DNA of 64,000 bases from Actinoalloteichus hoggarensis (GTDB taxonomy: Bacteria; Actinomycetota; Actinomycetes; Mycobacteriales; Pseudonocardiaceae), in assembly GCF_002234535.1 (NCBI RefSeq), contig NZ_CP022521.1, positions 6,060,001 through 6,124,000 on the forward strand, in the 5' to 3' direction. Position numbers and translations under genes: made by a program. Below the pieces are notes generated by a model, which saw nothing but the letters and a program-made list of their open reading frames with translations, was not told the DNA's origin and did no database searches. How positions within the stretch are numbered: position 1 is the stretch's first letter; each line of letters starts with the position of its first letter. This document shows, one piece after another, positions 10,321 through 20,035 of the stretch.

Positions 10321-10917
10321 TCAGGAGACGAGTCCCCTGCGGAATCCGTGGGCGACGGCCTGTGCACGGTCGCGCACGCCCAACTTGCGGAACAGACGTC
10401 GTGCGTGTGTCTTGACGGTGTCCTCGGACAGATAGAGCTCGCGCCCGATCTGACCGTTGCTCTTTCCCTGACTCATGCCCCGCAGCACCTGGAGTTCACG
10501 CTCGGTGAGTTGGACTCCGGGATCGGAGGGCTGACGCGGGGCGGGCACCGCGGTACTCGCCAGCGTGTGCGCCAGGGCGGCGACCAGCTCGGGGCGCGAG
10601 GCGTCCCATCGCAGGTAACCGCGCGCTCCACCGGCGATCGCGGCAGCGATGCTGCCCGCGTCGTCCGGCGCGCCGAAGACGATGACGTTGGCCTGTGGGT
10701 GAGCCGAGACGAGCCGCCTGGTGGCTTCCACGCCCGTTGGCACGGCGCGCTGCGTTCCTACCAGCACGACATCGACAGCCTGCCTGGAGAAGCGAGCGAG
10801 CAGCTCGTCACCATGGGCTACACAATCGATCCGGCTCACACCCGGGACCGCCGACATCACGCGAGTGAGCCCCTCCCGGACGCTCCGCCGGTCATCGCAG
10901 ATCAAGACCGTCGTCAC
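10321..10917 (-). CDS. BldM-like orphan response regulator (LuxR/NarL type), atypical receiver
   Basis: A 198-residue protein with an N-terminal receiver-like domain (1-120) and a LuxR-type HTH at about 135-198 (LTERELQVLRGMSQGKSNGQIGRELYLSEDTVKTHARRLFRKLG). It resembles Streptomyces BldM end to end. The phosphoacceptor Asp is Gly54 (VVLVGTQRAVP), the switch Thr is Gly82 and the conserved Lys is Trp104. Only the acidic pair Asp8/Asp9 remains, so it should act without phosphorylation, perhaps through dimer partners or ligands. No kinase gene is adjacent. It sits between sigD and whiB3, consistent with a developmental or redox regulatory patch. Confidence 0.88.
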   Translation of the reverse strand: MTTVLICDDRRSVREGLTRVMSAVPGVSRIDCVAHGDELLARFSRQAVDVVLVGTQRAVPTGVEATRRLVSAHPQANVIVFGAPDDAGSIAAAIAGGARGYLRWDASRPELVAALAHTLASTAVPAPRQPSDPGVQLTERELQVLRGMSQGKSNGQIGRELYLSEDTVKTHARRLFRKLGVRDRAQAVAHGFRRGLVS

Positions 10918-11117
10918 GGGAACTCCTTCCTGCAGCCGAGTGACGTTCCACTTCCCTATCGGACGCCGGTCGCCAAACCTTGACCCGATCTGGTGCTTAA
11001 TCCGTCAAGTACTTGCTCCATCAGGTAGCCGCCCGAGGTTCACCGGAATGGAGCATGCCCGACCCTACCCAGAAGACCGACGCGAGCGCGGGCGATTTCA
11101 GGGCGAATCGCTTCGAT

Positions 11118-11141
11118 CACTCCAGGTGACGGCGTGGAGTG
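11118..11141. terminator. Hairpin just past the MerR-family gene
   Basis: CACTCCA and TGGAGTG (7 bp) with a 10-nt loop directly abut the stop codon of the minus-strand MerR gene. A weak terminator candidate. Confidence 0.4.
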
Positions 11142-12434
11142 CTAGCCGCGACCGCCCCGGACCACCACGGACCGCTCGATGAGGTCGGCCGCCGATGCGA
11201 GCTCCGTCACAGCCTCGACCCGATTCGGCAGGGTGCTCGGGTCCCAGCCGGGGCCGCCCGCGAACAGCCGCACCCGCTGCCGGGTCCTCGGCAGCGCCTC
11301 GAACACCGCCGGATCGCCACAGCGCGGTCGCTGCGCCCACAGCACCATCGCGGCGGGGGCGACGCGCCGCACCGCGGCCACCACGCCGTCCATGGGCAGT
11401 CCGACACCCAGCAGCCGCGCACCGAGCCTGCGCTGGGACAGCTCGGCGGCCAGCACGTACATCGGCAGCCCGTGCCGTTCACCGGGCGCGCCGACGAGCA
11501 GCACGGACCGCGCGGTCCTCGGCTCGGCCGCGCCCGCCGTCACGGTGCTCATCACCGTGATCAGGCACTCGCTCAACAGCCGGGTCATCTCCCGACCCTC
11601 GCCGGAGTGCTCCCAGCGTTCGCTCAACGCGCCCAGCACCGGTTCGGCGAGCTCCTGCCACACCGTCAGCACGCCGTCCTCGTGCAGCGCCTCCAGCAGC
11701 AGACGGTTCACCGACCAGGAGTCCATCGCCGTCACCGCGCGACCCAGTCCTCTGGCCCTGCTGCTCGCGCCGGGCAGCCGCAGCCCTCGACCGCCCGACC
11801 GGGCGCGCCGGTCGAACGCGGGCAGCTCCATCCCCCCGGAGAGCAGGCCCGCCGCGGGAGGCAGGCCTGCGGCGGGAGGCAGGCCGGGGTTCGGCCCGGC
11901 CGCCGGATCGTCGCCGTCCGAGACCGCGGCCCCCGCCGAGGAGCCCGCCCCGAAGGACAAGTCCGCCGCGTCCCGCGGTCCGCCCGCCGCAAGGTCTCCC
12001 ACGTCGTGGACAAGCCGAGGCCGGGGCGGCCGCGATGACTCGTCGCTCTCCACGACCCGTCCGGTCACGCGCACGGACGTCGACTCGTCCGGCGCGACGC
12101 GCGGGGCGGGCGACGAGGTGCTCAGGGCGTACCGCGCCGCCTCGGCGGGCGAGGCGCCCCGCAGCAGCGCATGCTGCATCAGCTCCAGACGCGCGACGTC
12201 CAACGGGCCGTACCGGCGGTGCCTGCCGCTGGTGTGGCCGCTGGGTCCGAGGCCGTAGCGCCGGTCCCAGGTGCGCAGGGTGGCAGGCGCGATGCCGAGG
12301 CGGCGGGCGACCGCGGCGACGGTGAGGGTCGGCTCGTCGCCCGCTGCGGCGGGCAGCGGCTCGACCTCGCCAAGCGGAGCCACGCAGCCCTCGTCGGTCT
12401 CACCACCGTCGTCGGGTCCTGGCTGCGTGCTCAC
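11142..12434 (-). CDS. MerR-family regulator with B12-binding-like C-terminal domain
   Basis: A 430-residue protein. Its MerR HTH lies at about 37-105 (LTVAAVARRLGIAPATLRTWDRRYGLGPSGHTSGRHRRYGPLD). A low-complexity linker at 120-235 includes a duplicated LPPAAG. The C-terminal half (about 245-425) looks like the four-helix plus Rossmann cobalamin-binding fold of CarH/LitR regulators. GERHGLPMYVLAAEL keeps the His of the B12 lower-ligand motif, but the W-x9-EH light-sensing motif is not kept (WEHSGEGREMTR). It may bind cobalamin without light sensing, or have lost B12 binding altogether. It is divergent from whiB3 across 222 nt. Confidence 0.82.
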   Translation of the reverse strand: MSTQPGPDDGGETDEGCVAPLGEVEPLPAAAGDEPTLTVAAVARRLGIAPATLRTWDRRYGLGPSGHTSGRHRRYGPLDVARLELMQHALLRGASPAEAARYALSTSSPAPRVAPDESTSVRVTGRVVESDESSRPPRPRLVHDVGDLAAGGPRDAADLSFGAGSSAGAAVSDGDDPAAGPNPGLPPAAGLPPAAGLLSGGMELPAFDRRARSGGRGLRLPGASSRARGLGRAVTAMDSWSVNRLLLEALHEDGVLTVWQELAEPVLGALSERWEHSGEGREMTRLLSECLITVMSTVTAGAAEPRTARSVLLVGAPGERHGLPMYVLAAELSQRRLGARLLGVGLPMDGVVAAVRRVAPAAMVLWAQRPRCGDPAVFEALPRTRQRVRLFAGGPGWDPSTLPNRVEAVTELASAADLIERSVVVRGGRG

Positions 12435-12537
12435 GAGGCCGTGTCCGTTCCGGTCGTCTGGACGATGATCTGGTCACCTGTTCTCGGTGCCCCCGGGGCA
12501 CGAAGTGCTCCGCGCCACAGGATAACGCCCATTAGTG

Positions 12538-12577
12538 TGAACAACTTATGGAGCGAAGGGTCTTGAACAAGTTATGG
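12538..12577. promoter_or_regulatory. Paired direct repeats upstream of whiB3
   Basis: TGAACAACTTATGG (12538-12551) and TGAACAAGTTATGG (12564-12577) differ by one base and are 26 bp apart, in the divergent merR-whiB3 spacer. Possible binding sites for a regulator of either gene; none is identified. Confidence 0.5.
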
Positions 12578-12602
12578 CGCGGTTCTAGCGTAGGTCCCGA
12601 TA

Positions 12603-12638
12603 CGAGTGCGAACGCACTCGCGACAAGTGCACCACTTG
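12603..12638. promoter_or_regulatory. Two inverted repeats in the whiB3 leader
   Basis: CGAGTGCG-AA-CGCACTCG (12603-12620) and CAAGTG-CAC-CACTTG (12624-12638) are both perfect. They share AGTG/CACT half-sites and have centres about 20 bp apart, or two helical turns. They lie within 55 nt of the whiB3 start, where a bound dimer pair could control transcription. The cognate protein is unknown. Confidence 0.55.
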
Positions 12639-12656
12639 CGGGGAGGTGGTCGACAA

Positions 12657-12959
12657 ATGGCCGACACTCGGCGACTGCCAGGGCCGAACGCGGACCTGTG
12701 GGACTGGCAGCTTCAAGGCTCGTGCAGAGGCATGGACAGTGCCTTCTTCTTCCATCCGGACGGCGAGAGAGGTCCGGCGAGGTCACGGCGGGAGGCAAGG
12801 GCGAAAGAGGTGTGCCAGCAGTGCCCGGTGCTCGAACAGTGCAGGCAGCACGCATTGGCCGTCCAAGAGCCCTACGGCATCTGGGGTGGACTGTCCGAGG
12901 CCGAGCGGACGCTGCTGATCAAGTCCAAGAGCCGCAGGATGGCGGGTCTCGCCTCCTGA
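12657..12959 (+). CDS. whiB3: WhiB-family iron-sulfur regulator, WhiB3/WhiD type
   Basis: A 100-residue protein with the four WhiB cysteines: one in LQGSCRGMDS, two in VCQQCPV and one in EQCRQHA. The GIWGGLSEAER turn and a basic C-terminus (IKSKSRRM) complete the family pattern. The PGPNADLWDWQLQG lead and FFFHPDGERG match WhiB3 (Streptomyces WhiD) closely. These proteins bind a [4Fe-4S] cluster, contact the principal sigma factor and respond to redox/NO. The ATG at 12657 follows GGGAGG. Upstream in-frame residues are not conserved and overlap the inverted repeats. Confidence 0.95.
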   Translation: MADTRRLPGPNADLWDWQLQGSCRGMDSAFFFHPDGERGPARSRREARAKEVCQQCPVLEQCRQHALAVQEPYGIWGGLSEAERTLLIKSKSRRMAGLAS

Positions 12960-13000
12960 GTCGGCCGTTCGCGGTCGAGACAGGCCCGGTCACACACGAC

Positions 13001-13032
13001 GGGGCGGCACCGCGCAGAGTCGGTGCCGCCCC
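13001..13032. terminator. Bidirectional terminator between whiB3 and groEL1
   Basis: GGGGCGGCACCG and CGGTGCCGCCCC form a perfect 12-bp stem with an 8-nt loop between two convergent genes. It is flanked by CACAC/GTGTG that can extend the stem. Confidence 0.85.
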
Positions 13033-13062
13033 GGTGTGAGCCCGTGAGGCCGAGCGTGATGA

Positions 13063-14896
<1,834 letters not shown>

Positions 14897-14908
14897 GTCA
14901 TGAACTCG

Positions 14909-15205
14909 TCAGTTCACGACGGCCAGCACGTCGCGCGCGGAGAGGATCAGGTACTCCTCGCCGTTGTACTTGACCTCGGTGCCGCCGTACTTCGAGTAGA
15001 TGACGACGTCGCCGACGGCGACGTCCAGCGGGACCCTGTTGCCGTTGTCGTCGACACGACCCGGTCCGACGGCCAGGACCTTGCCCTCCTGGGGCTTCTC
15101 CTTGGCCGTGTCCGGGATGACGAGCCCGGACGCGGTCGTCGTCTCGGCCTCGCTCGCCTGGACGACGATCTTGTCCTCAAGTGGCTTGATGTTCACGCTC
15201 GCCAC
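14909..15205 (-). CDS. groS: Co-chaperonin GroES (10 kDa)
   Basis: A 98-residue co-chaperonin that caps GroEL. It shows the [11 protein letters not shown] start, the mobile loop ([21 protein letters not shown]), the [10 protein letters not shown] roof segment and a [24 protein letters not shown] finish. The GTG at 15205 follows GGAGGT by seven bases. Its promoter overlaps a CIRCE operator, so it is expected to be HrcA-repressed and heat-inducible. Confidence 0.97.
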   Translation of the reverse strand: MASVNIKPLEDKIVVQASEAETTTASGLVIPDTAKEKPQEGKVLAVGPGRVDDNGNRVPLDVAVGDVVIYSKYGGTEVKYNGEEYLILSARDVLAVVN

Positions 15206-15306
15206 GATGTGACCTCCACCTTCTGGGGCCTCGGAAGCGTTGGCAGGATTTGACGGCTCCTGCCACCCCGCCGTCGCGGGTGCCGGGGCGGTTCAGCGCC
15301 GTATGA

Positions 15307-15333
15307 CTGGCACTCTACCGAGGCGAGTGCCAA
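15307..15333. promoter_or_regulatory. CIRCE operator (HrcA site) of groES-groEL1
   Basis: On the groES strand it reads TTGGCACTC-N9-GAGTGCCAG, against the consensus TTAGCACTC-N9-GAGTGCTAA. The only symmetric departure is a G/C pair. It lies about 100 nt upstream of the groES start. Confidence 0.93.
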
Positions 15334-15340
15334 TCATCAA
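15312..15340 (-). promoter_or_regulatory. groES promoter
   Basis: TTGATG (15340-15335), 17-bp spacer, TAGAGT (15317-15312): a good vegetative-sigma promoter lying inside the CIRCE element, so HrcA binding would block it. Confidence 0.75.
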
Positions 15341-15650
15341 CGCCGGGGGCGGTCTTCCGGCGCGTCATCGCGGAATCGGGGCGGCGGAACACGCGGCTAC
15401 CGGCGACGATCCGTCGGCGGCGCGACCGGTCACCAGCCTACGGTCACCACGGTCCGCGAGGCAGATCACCTGCCCGCGACCACGGCGCCGCCCAGAGGCA
15501 GGGTGCGGAGGCAGCCTGTCGGCGGGCCGATCGCACCCGAGGCGCTGACCGGTCCGGCCGAAGCGGCCGATCACGACCGAGGCAGACGAACCGGCCCGAC
15601 GTCACCGGCGAGTCCGGCGACGGGCGGCAGGTGGGCGGGCAGCCATCAGG
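15341..15650. other. Intergenic region between groES promoter and RiPP cluster
   Basis: About 310 nt downstream of the methyltransferase gene. I see no family-supported frame, RNA gene or strong hairpin. Confidence 0.45.
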
Positions 15651-16814
15651 TCACCGGCTGGGCGGCAGCACCCAGCGACGCGGGCCGTCGGGCTCGTCCA
15701 GCCACACGGTGTGCAGACCGTCGGGCCGGACCGTCAGCCCGAGGCGCCCCCAGTCCGGGCGATCGAGGTCCTCCCACTCGCGGACGGCCCGCTCCAGCCG
15801 ATCCCAGATCTGGACGGGGCCGCCCTGCCGGACCACCCGCCTCCCCGTGTCGTCCGCGCGCACCGCCACCTCGCACCAGGAACCGTCGGCGGCGGCGACC
15901 GTCGACCACCGGGGACCGCCGCCCGCCGCCCGGCCCCGGAGTCCGATCGAGACGATGCACGGCAGCTCCGCCTGCGCCAGGAACCACGGCACCAGTTCGC
16001 TCGCGGGCTCCGAGTCGAGCGCCGTCATCCCTTGCACGCCCGCCGCGCGGGGCGGCGGCTCGGGGCGGCCCGCGTCGCATGCGGCGCCGCGCAACGCCAT
16101 GAACGCCGCCCACCGGGGGAGGAATCGACCTTCCAACCGGTCATGGCGGCGACGCAGGCAGACGAGGCTGCCCGCGTGCAACGCGGCCTTGAGATCCGTG
16201 AGCACGAGACCGCCGGGGCGGGTCTGCTCCGCCCACGCCCACGGCACCCGCCGCACCGAGCACGTCGCGATGATCCGGTCGTACGGGGCATGGCCGGGAA
16301 GTCCCTCCGCGCCGTCGGCGGCGAGAAGAGTCGGGGCAAGGCCGAGGGAGGCCAGTCGCAGGCGAGCGAGGTCGACCAGTTCGGTCTCGATGTCCACGGA
16401 GAAGACCCGCTCGGCGCCGAGCAGACGGCTCAGCAGCGCCGCGTTGTAGCCCGTGCCGGTGCCGATCTCCAGCACCCGCGAGTCGTCGTCGAGCCGGAGC
16501 GCCTCGATCATCCGCGCCATGAGCCCCGGCTTCGTCGACGACGACATCACGATCCGCTGCCCGTCGGCCAGTTCTCCCAGGGCCGTCACCAGGGGGCGAT
16601 CCGCATAGACCTCGTCGAGATACCCCGGGGTCGTCTGATCACCGCGCATCCAGTCTCCCTCGGGCGTCTGCACGAAGAACCGGGGTACGAACACGTGGCG
16701 CGGAGTCGCCTCGATCGCGGCCCGCAGCGCGGGGTCATGGATCACGTCATCGTCCCAGAGCCGAGCGCCGAGACTTCGCGCCGCCCGAACCCACTCATCG
16801 GCTGGTGTGGTCAT
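15651..16814 (-). CDS. PIMT-like methyltransferase of an ATP-grasp peptide maturase system
   Basis: A 387-residue protein. Residues about 1-215 are a protein-L-isoaspartate methyltransferase domain with ATPRHVFVPRFF, SSSTKPGLMARMIEAL and the SAM-binding VLEIGTGTGYNAALLSRLLG. The remaining ~170 residues (YDRIIATCSVRRVPWAW onward) form the C-terminal extension typical of RiPP-associated members. In fuscimiditide biosynthesis such an enzyme methylates one Asp, which cyclises to aspartimide; I infer the same here. Its ATG at 16814 overlaps the maturase stop by 4 nt (ATGA), so it is translationally coupled. A longer upstream frame is open but would run into the maturase gene. Confidence 0.87.
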   Translation of the reverse strand: MTTPADEWVRAARSLGARLWDDDVIHDPALRAAIEATPRHVFVPRFFVQTPEGDWMRGDQTTPGYLDEVYADRPLVTALGELADGQRIVMSSSTKPGLMARMIEALRLDDDSRVLEIGTGTGYNAALLSRLLGAERVFSVDIETELVDLARLRLASLGLAPTLLAADGAEGLPGHAPYDRIIATCSVRRVPWAWAEQTRPGGLVLTDLKAALHAGSLVCLRRRHDRLEGRFLPRWAAFMALRGAACDAGRPEPPPRAAGVQGMTALDSEPASELVPWFLAQAELPCIVSIGLRGRAAGGGPRWSTVAAADGSWCEVAVRADDTGRRVVRQGGPVQIWDRLERAVREWEDLDRPDWGRLGLTVRPDGLHTVWLDEPDGPRRWVLPPSR

Positions 16815-17762
16815 GCCGGCTCCAATGCGAGCAGATCGGCGAGCGCGTCCGTGACGGGCAAGGAGACGACGCTCTCCAACCACCCGTACTGTCCCCCGGG
16901 ATCGCACTCGAGGAAGATCCATTCGCCATCGGGTTGAATCACGAAATCGAAGGCGCCGAAGGCGAGTCCCAGGGCACCGCAGTATCTGAGCACCCCTTCC
17001 GCGACGCTGGCAGGAGGGTCCAGTAGTTCGTAACGCGATGCCGCGTAGTCAGAACGCCAGTCAATGTGACCTCGGGCCGAGTCGGTGTCGATCCCCACCG
17101 CGAGAATCTGTTCGCCTACGACGATGAGGCGAACCTCTCGTGCTTTGACGACCCGCCTCTGGAACTGGTGGGCTGTGGTCTCCACACCTCGCAGGTCTCG
17201 CAGGTCAGCCTCGCCGAGGCGTCGAGTGAACATCGTTCGCCACTCACCTTCTTCGAAGACCGACGGTGAGGCCAGTCCTTTCGTCACTGTCTCCCTGCCT
17301 GCGGCGAATCGTAGGACCGACTCAGGACGGTTCGTGACCAAGGTGTCCGGCACCATCAACCCGCAGCGCAGTGCCGTCACCAACTGGAGAGGCTTGTAGG
17401 CCGCGTCGGCATTCCGTGCCGGGTGGTTCACCCACAACACCGGCAGAGACGCCAGTACCCCGCCGACCCCGAACTTCGCCTCCGCGGCACACCAGCGTTG
17501 CTCGGTCGGGGTGAGATGCGTGGGGAAGCGGAACGCCGACGGACGACGGCACCACACCGATCGCACCGTCTCCAACTCGATGACACGCTCTTCGAGCTGG
17601 ATCGTGCCGGCCCAACGGCCCGCGCGAATCTCGGCGTCGAAGGTGGCTGTGCGAGGAAACCAGGAGGTGTCGACGTGCTACCGGAACCTCGCGTAGTCGT
17701 AGCGCCTGGACCACACGGTCAGCTGAGAAGTCCTGCTCCGCCGCCAGTATGAGGACCGTCAT
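16811..17762 (-). pseudogene. tgmB: ATP-grasp graspetide maturase (TgmB-like), apparent frameshift
   Basis: An ATP-grasp ligase that would form side-chain ester or amide crosslinks in the precursor. From ATG 17762, frame one reads MTVLILAAEQDFSADRVVQA...LREVPVAR. At about 17675 homology jumps to the next frame (VDTSWFPRTATFDAEIRAGRW...), which runs to 16811. The total of 952 nt is 317 codons plus one base, so two bases were lost or one gained. The intact second frame holds VTKGLASP, AREVRLIVVG and the metal loop FLECDPGGQYGW, whose Asp occupies the position usually held by Asn. The start shares its A with the tgmA stop (TGATG). A 254-residue product from TTG 17575 would lack the N-terminal domain. 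A sequencing error is possible. Confidence 0.8.
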
Positions 17763-18076
17763 CAGTCGTTGATCCAGTCCACGGAACTCGGGCCGTCCTC
17801 ACCGTCGACTGATTCCGTCTTCAGCGCGGTGGGGTCTCCCGCGAGAGGCAGGTCGATCAAAGGGCGTCCGTCAGGAACCACCGACAGCTGCCGTTCGGTG
17901 TCGTAACGATGCGCGGGGACCTCCTTCCCGAATTCCGCACGGCAGGATCTGCGCAATCCCCAAGGACGGATACCGACGGGCGAGGCGGAGTCATCGCGAG
18001 ACTCAACAGCAGTGAAACCGTCCAACGGAAAGCGTTCGCTCACCGACACGATCGGTTCGGCGTCGATTGATGACAT
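17762..18076 (-). CDS. tgmA: Putative ATP-grasp-modified RiPP precursor (TgmA-like)
   Basis: A 104-residue precursor peptide. The leader (1-80) carries the family hallmark IRPWGLRR at about residues 39-46. The C-terminal putative core, from about residue 81, is rich in Thr/Ser and Asp/Glu: DPTALKTESVDGEDGPSS followed by VDWIND. Thr/Ser would be ester donors and Asp/Glu acceptors; the two Asp-Gly pairs are natural aspartimide sites. The ATG at 18076 has GGGAG about ten bases upstream. Earlier in-frame starts would add unconserved residues. It is first in the operon and coupled to the maturase by TGATG. Confidence 0.83.
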   Translation of the reverse strand: MSSIDAEPIVSVSERFPLDGFTAVESRDDSASPVGIRPWGLRRSCRAEFGKEVPAHRYDTERQLSVVPDGRPLIDLPLAGDPTALKTESVDGEDGPSSVDWIND

Positions 18077-18188
18077 GGCAGGCGGGCTCCCGATGAGGAG
18101 ACCGTCGCCATCCCTTCGCCACATGCAGCGCACGCTATCTCCGCATTCACCGCATGGCAATCAATCTGTCAGAAACGCACCCGAACGG

Positions 18189-18300
18189 CCCGCAAGCCCG
18201 CAAGCCCGCAAGCCCGCAAGCCCGCAAGCCCGCAAGCCCGCAAGCCCGCAAGCCCGCAAGCCCGCAAGCCCGCAAGCCCGCAAGCCCGCAAGCCCGCAAG
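18189..18300. repeat. Fourteen perfect tandem copies of an 8-bp unit
   Basis: CCCGCAAG is repeated 14 times without a single change (112 bp). It begins 113 nt upstream of the tgmA start and ends 69 nt past the tsaD stop. The 8-bp period cycles all reading frames, so it is not coding. Perfect identity implies recent slippage; the copy number is probably variable between strains. Confidence 0.97.
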
Positions 18301-18368
18301 GAGATGATGCCGCCGAGCCGCCCGCTCGGCGCAGGTCGGGGGGGTCGGCGCAGGCAGGCGCGAGTCGG

Positions 18369-19436
18369 TCAGAGCAGGATGGTCTCGACCGGCAGGGCCG
18401 GATCGGCCCCGAAGTCCGGCGGCGAGGCCGGCGCGCCCGCCGCCAGCAGCCGGGCGCCGAGAGCGGCGATCATGGCACCGTTGTCGGTGCACAGTCTCGG
18501 CCGAGGAATCCGCAGCTCGATGCCCGCCTCGGCGCAGCGGATCGCGGCGAGCCGACCCAGGCGTGAGTTCGCGGCCACGCCGCCGGAGACGACCATGGTC
18601 CGCACATCGTGGTCTCGGGCGGCACGCACCGCCTTGGCGGTCAGCACGTCCGCCACCGCCTCCTGGAACGAGGCTGCCACGTCGTCGACCGGCACCGGTT
18701 CGCCCGCGGCCTGCCGCTGCTCGACCCAACGGGCCACGGCGGTCTTCAGCCCGGAGAAGGAGAAGTCGTGTCGGGCGTCCTTCGGCCCGGTGAGTCCCCG
18801 AGGGAACGCGATGGCGGTCGGATCGCCCCGGCGGGCGGCCGCGTCGATCGGCGGGCCGCCGGGATAGGGCAGCTCCAACAGCCGGGCCACCTTGTCGTAG
18901 GCCTCGCCCGCCGCGTCGTCGATGGTCGAGCCGAGTTCGGTGATCGAACTCGCGACGTCCTCCACGAGCAGCAGCTGGGTGTGTCCGCCGGAGACCAGCA
19001 GCGCCAGACTCGGCGAGGGCAGCGGGCCGTGCTCCAGGGTGTCGACGGCCACGTGCCCCGCCAGGTGGTTGACGCCGTAGAGCGGCCGGTCGAGCGCGGC
19101 GGCGTAGGCCTTCGCGGCGGACACCCCGACGAGCAGCGCACCCGCCAGACCCGGCCCGGCGGTCACCGCGATCGCGTCGACGTCGGAGGGGCGCAGGCCC
19201 GCGTCGGCGAAGGCCTTGCGCACCATGGGGACCATCGACTCCAGGTGAGCGCGGCTCGCGACCTCGGGGACCACGCCGCCGAATCTGGCGTGCTGCTCGA
19301 CGCTGGAGGCGACGGCGTCGGCCAGGAGTTCGACCGAACCGTCGGCGTGCAGTCCGACGAGGCCGACACCGGTCTCGTCGCACGAGCTCTCGATGCCGAG
19401 TACGACGGCATCGGGTCGGTTGTTCGGCCTGGTCAT
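18369..19436 (-). CDS. tsaD: tRNA N6-adenosine threonylcarbamoyltransferase TsaD
   Basis: TsaD transfers the threonylcarbamoyl group to A37 of ANN-decoding tRNAs, acting with TsaB and TsaE. The 355-residue ASKHA-fold protein shows [13 protein letters not shown], the metal-binding [36 protein letters not shown], the FSFSGLKTA segment, [12 protein letters not shown] and CTDNGAMIA. The ATG at 19436 overlaps the rimI stop (ATGA). The open frame continues upstream through rimI only as a shadow. Confidence 0.97.
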   Translation of the reverse strand: MTRPNNRPDAVVLGIESSCDETGVGLVGLHADGSVELLADAVASSVEQHARFGGVVPEVASRAHLESMVPMVRKAFADAGLRPSDVDAIAVTAGPGLAGALLVGVSAAKAYAAALDRPLYGVNHLAGHVAVDTLEHGPLPSPSLALLVSGGHTQLLLVEDVASSITELGSTIDDAAGEAYDKVARLLELPYPGGPPIDAAARRGDPTAIAFPRGLTGPKDARHDFSFSGLKTAVARWVEQRQAAGEPVPVDDVAASFQEAVADVLTAKAVRAARDHDVRTMVVSGGVAANSRLGRLAAIRCAEAGIELRIPRPRLCTDNGAMIAALGARLLAAGAPASPPDFGADPALPVETILL

Positions 19437-20035
19437 CGCGTGATCTCCTCGTCGCGGCCCGCGCCGGGGCCTGCCTCGGCGTCGGGTCCGGCCGCTCCGA
19501 TCGTGCCCGTCGCCGTGCCGGGGCCCGTCCCGGCGGCGGCGCCCTCGGCGGTCGGCCGGGCGGCCCGGCGCATGGTGTAGGCGTCGGCGCCCGACGGCTG
19601 GTAATACCGCTTCCGCAGGCCGACCACCTCGAAGCCGTGGCGCTCGTACAGCGTGATCGCCCGGCTGTTGTCGGTGCGGACCTCCAGGAAGGTCGTCGCG
19701 CCGACCTCGTCGGCCCGCCGCAGCAGCGCGCCCAGCAGCGCCGTGCCGACGCCGCCGCCCTGGTAGTCGGGGTCGACGGCGATGGTGTGCACCTCGGCCT
19801 CGAAGTCCGGCGCACGCCCGACGACGGCCAGCCCCGCGTAGCCGATCAGACTCGCCGGGCCGGAGACCTCGTCCTCCTCGGCGCCCCGACGGGCCGCCAG
19901 GTACAGATGCCCGGCCGCCAGCTCGGCTCGGAAGGCGGACTCCCGCCACGGGTCGTCGCCCCGGAAGAGGCGGGCCTCCAGTTCGGCGCAGCGCGACAGG
20001 TCCGACTCGGCCAGCGGAACGAGTCGGAAGCTCAC
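19433..20035 (-). CDS. rimI: Ribosomal protein S18-alanine N-acetyltransferase
   Basis: A 200-residue GNAT acetyltransferase that acetylates the N-terminus of S18 (family role). The acetyl-CoA loop is visible as [15 protein letters not shown], with EVHTIAV before it and [25 protein letters not shown] after it. The last 45 residues are an Ala/Gly/Pro-rich tail not needed by the fold. GTG at 20035 overlaps the tsaB stop (GTGA), so tsaB-rimI-tsaD form a coupled operon. Confidence 0.92.
   Translation of the reverse strand: MSFRLVPLAESDLSRCAELEARLFRGDDPWRESAFRAELAAGHLYLAARRGAEEDEVSGPASLIGYAGLAVVGRAPDFEAEVHTIAVDPDYQGGGVGTALLGALLRRADEVGATTFLEVRTDNSRAITLYERHGFEVVGLRKRYYQPSGADAYTMRRAARPTAEGAAAGTGPGTATGTIGAAGPDAEAGPGAGRDEEITR

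Noticed and set aside
18189-18300. CRISPR-like repeat array
   Set aside because: Units are 8 bp and contiguous with no spacers; it is a simple tandem repeat.
18169-19815. 548-codon minus-strand frame ending in repeated LRACGLAG
   Set aside because: Out-of-frame reading of tsaD/rimI that runs into the 8-bp repeat; composition is Arg-rich and meaningless.
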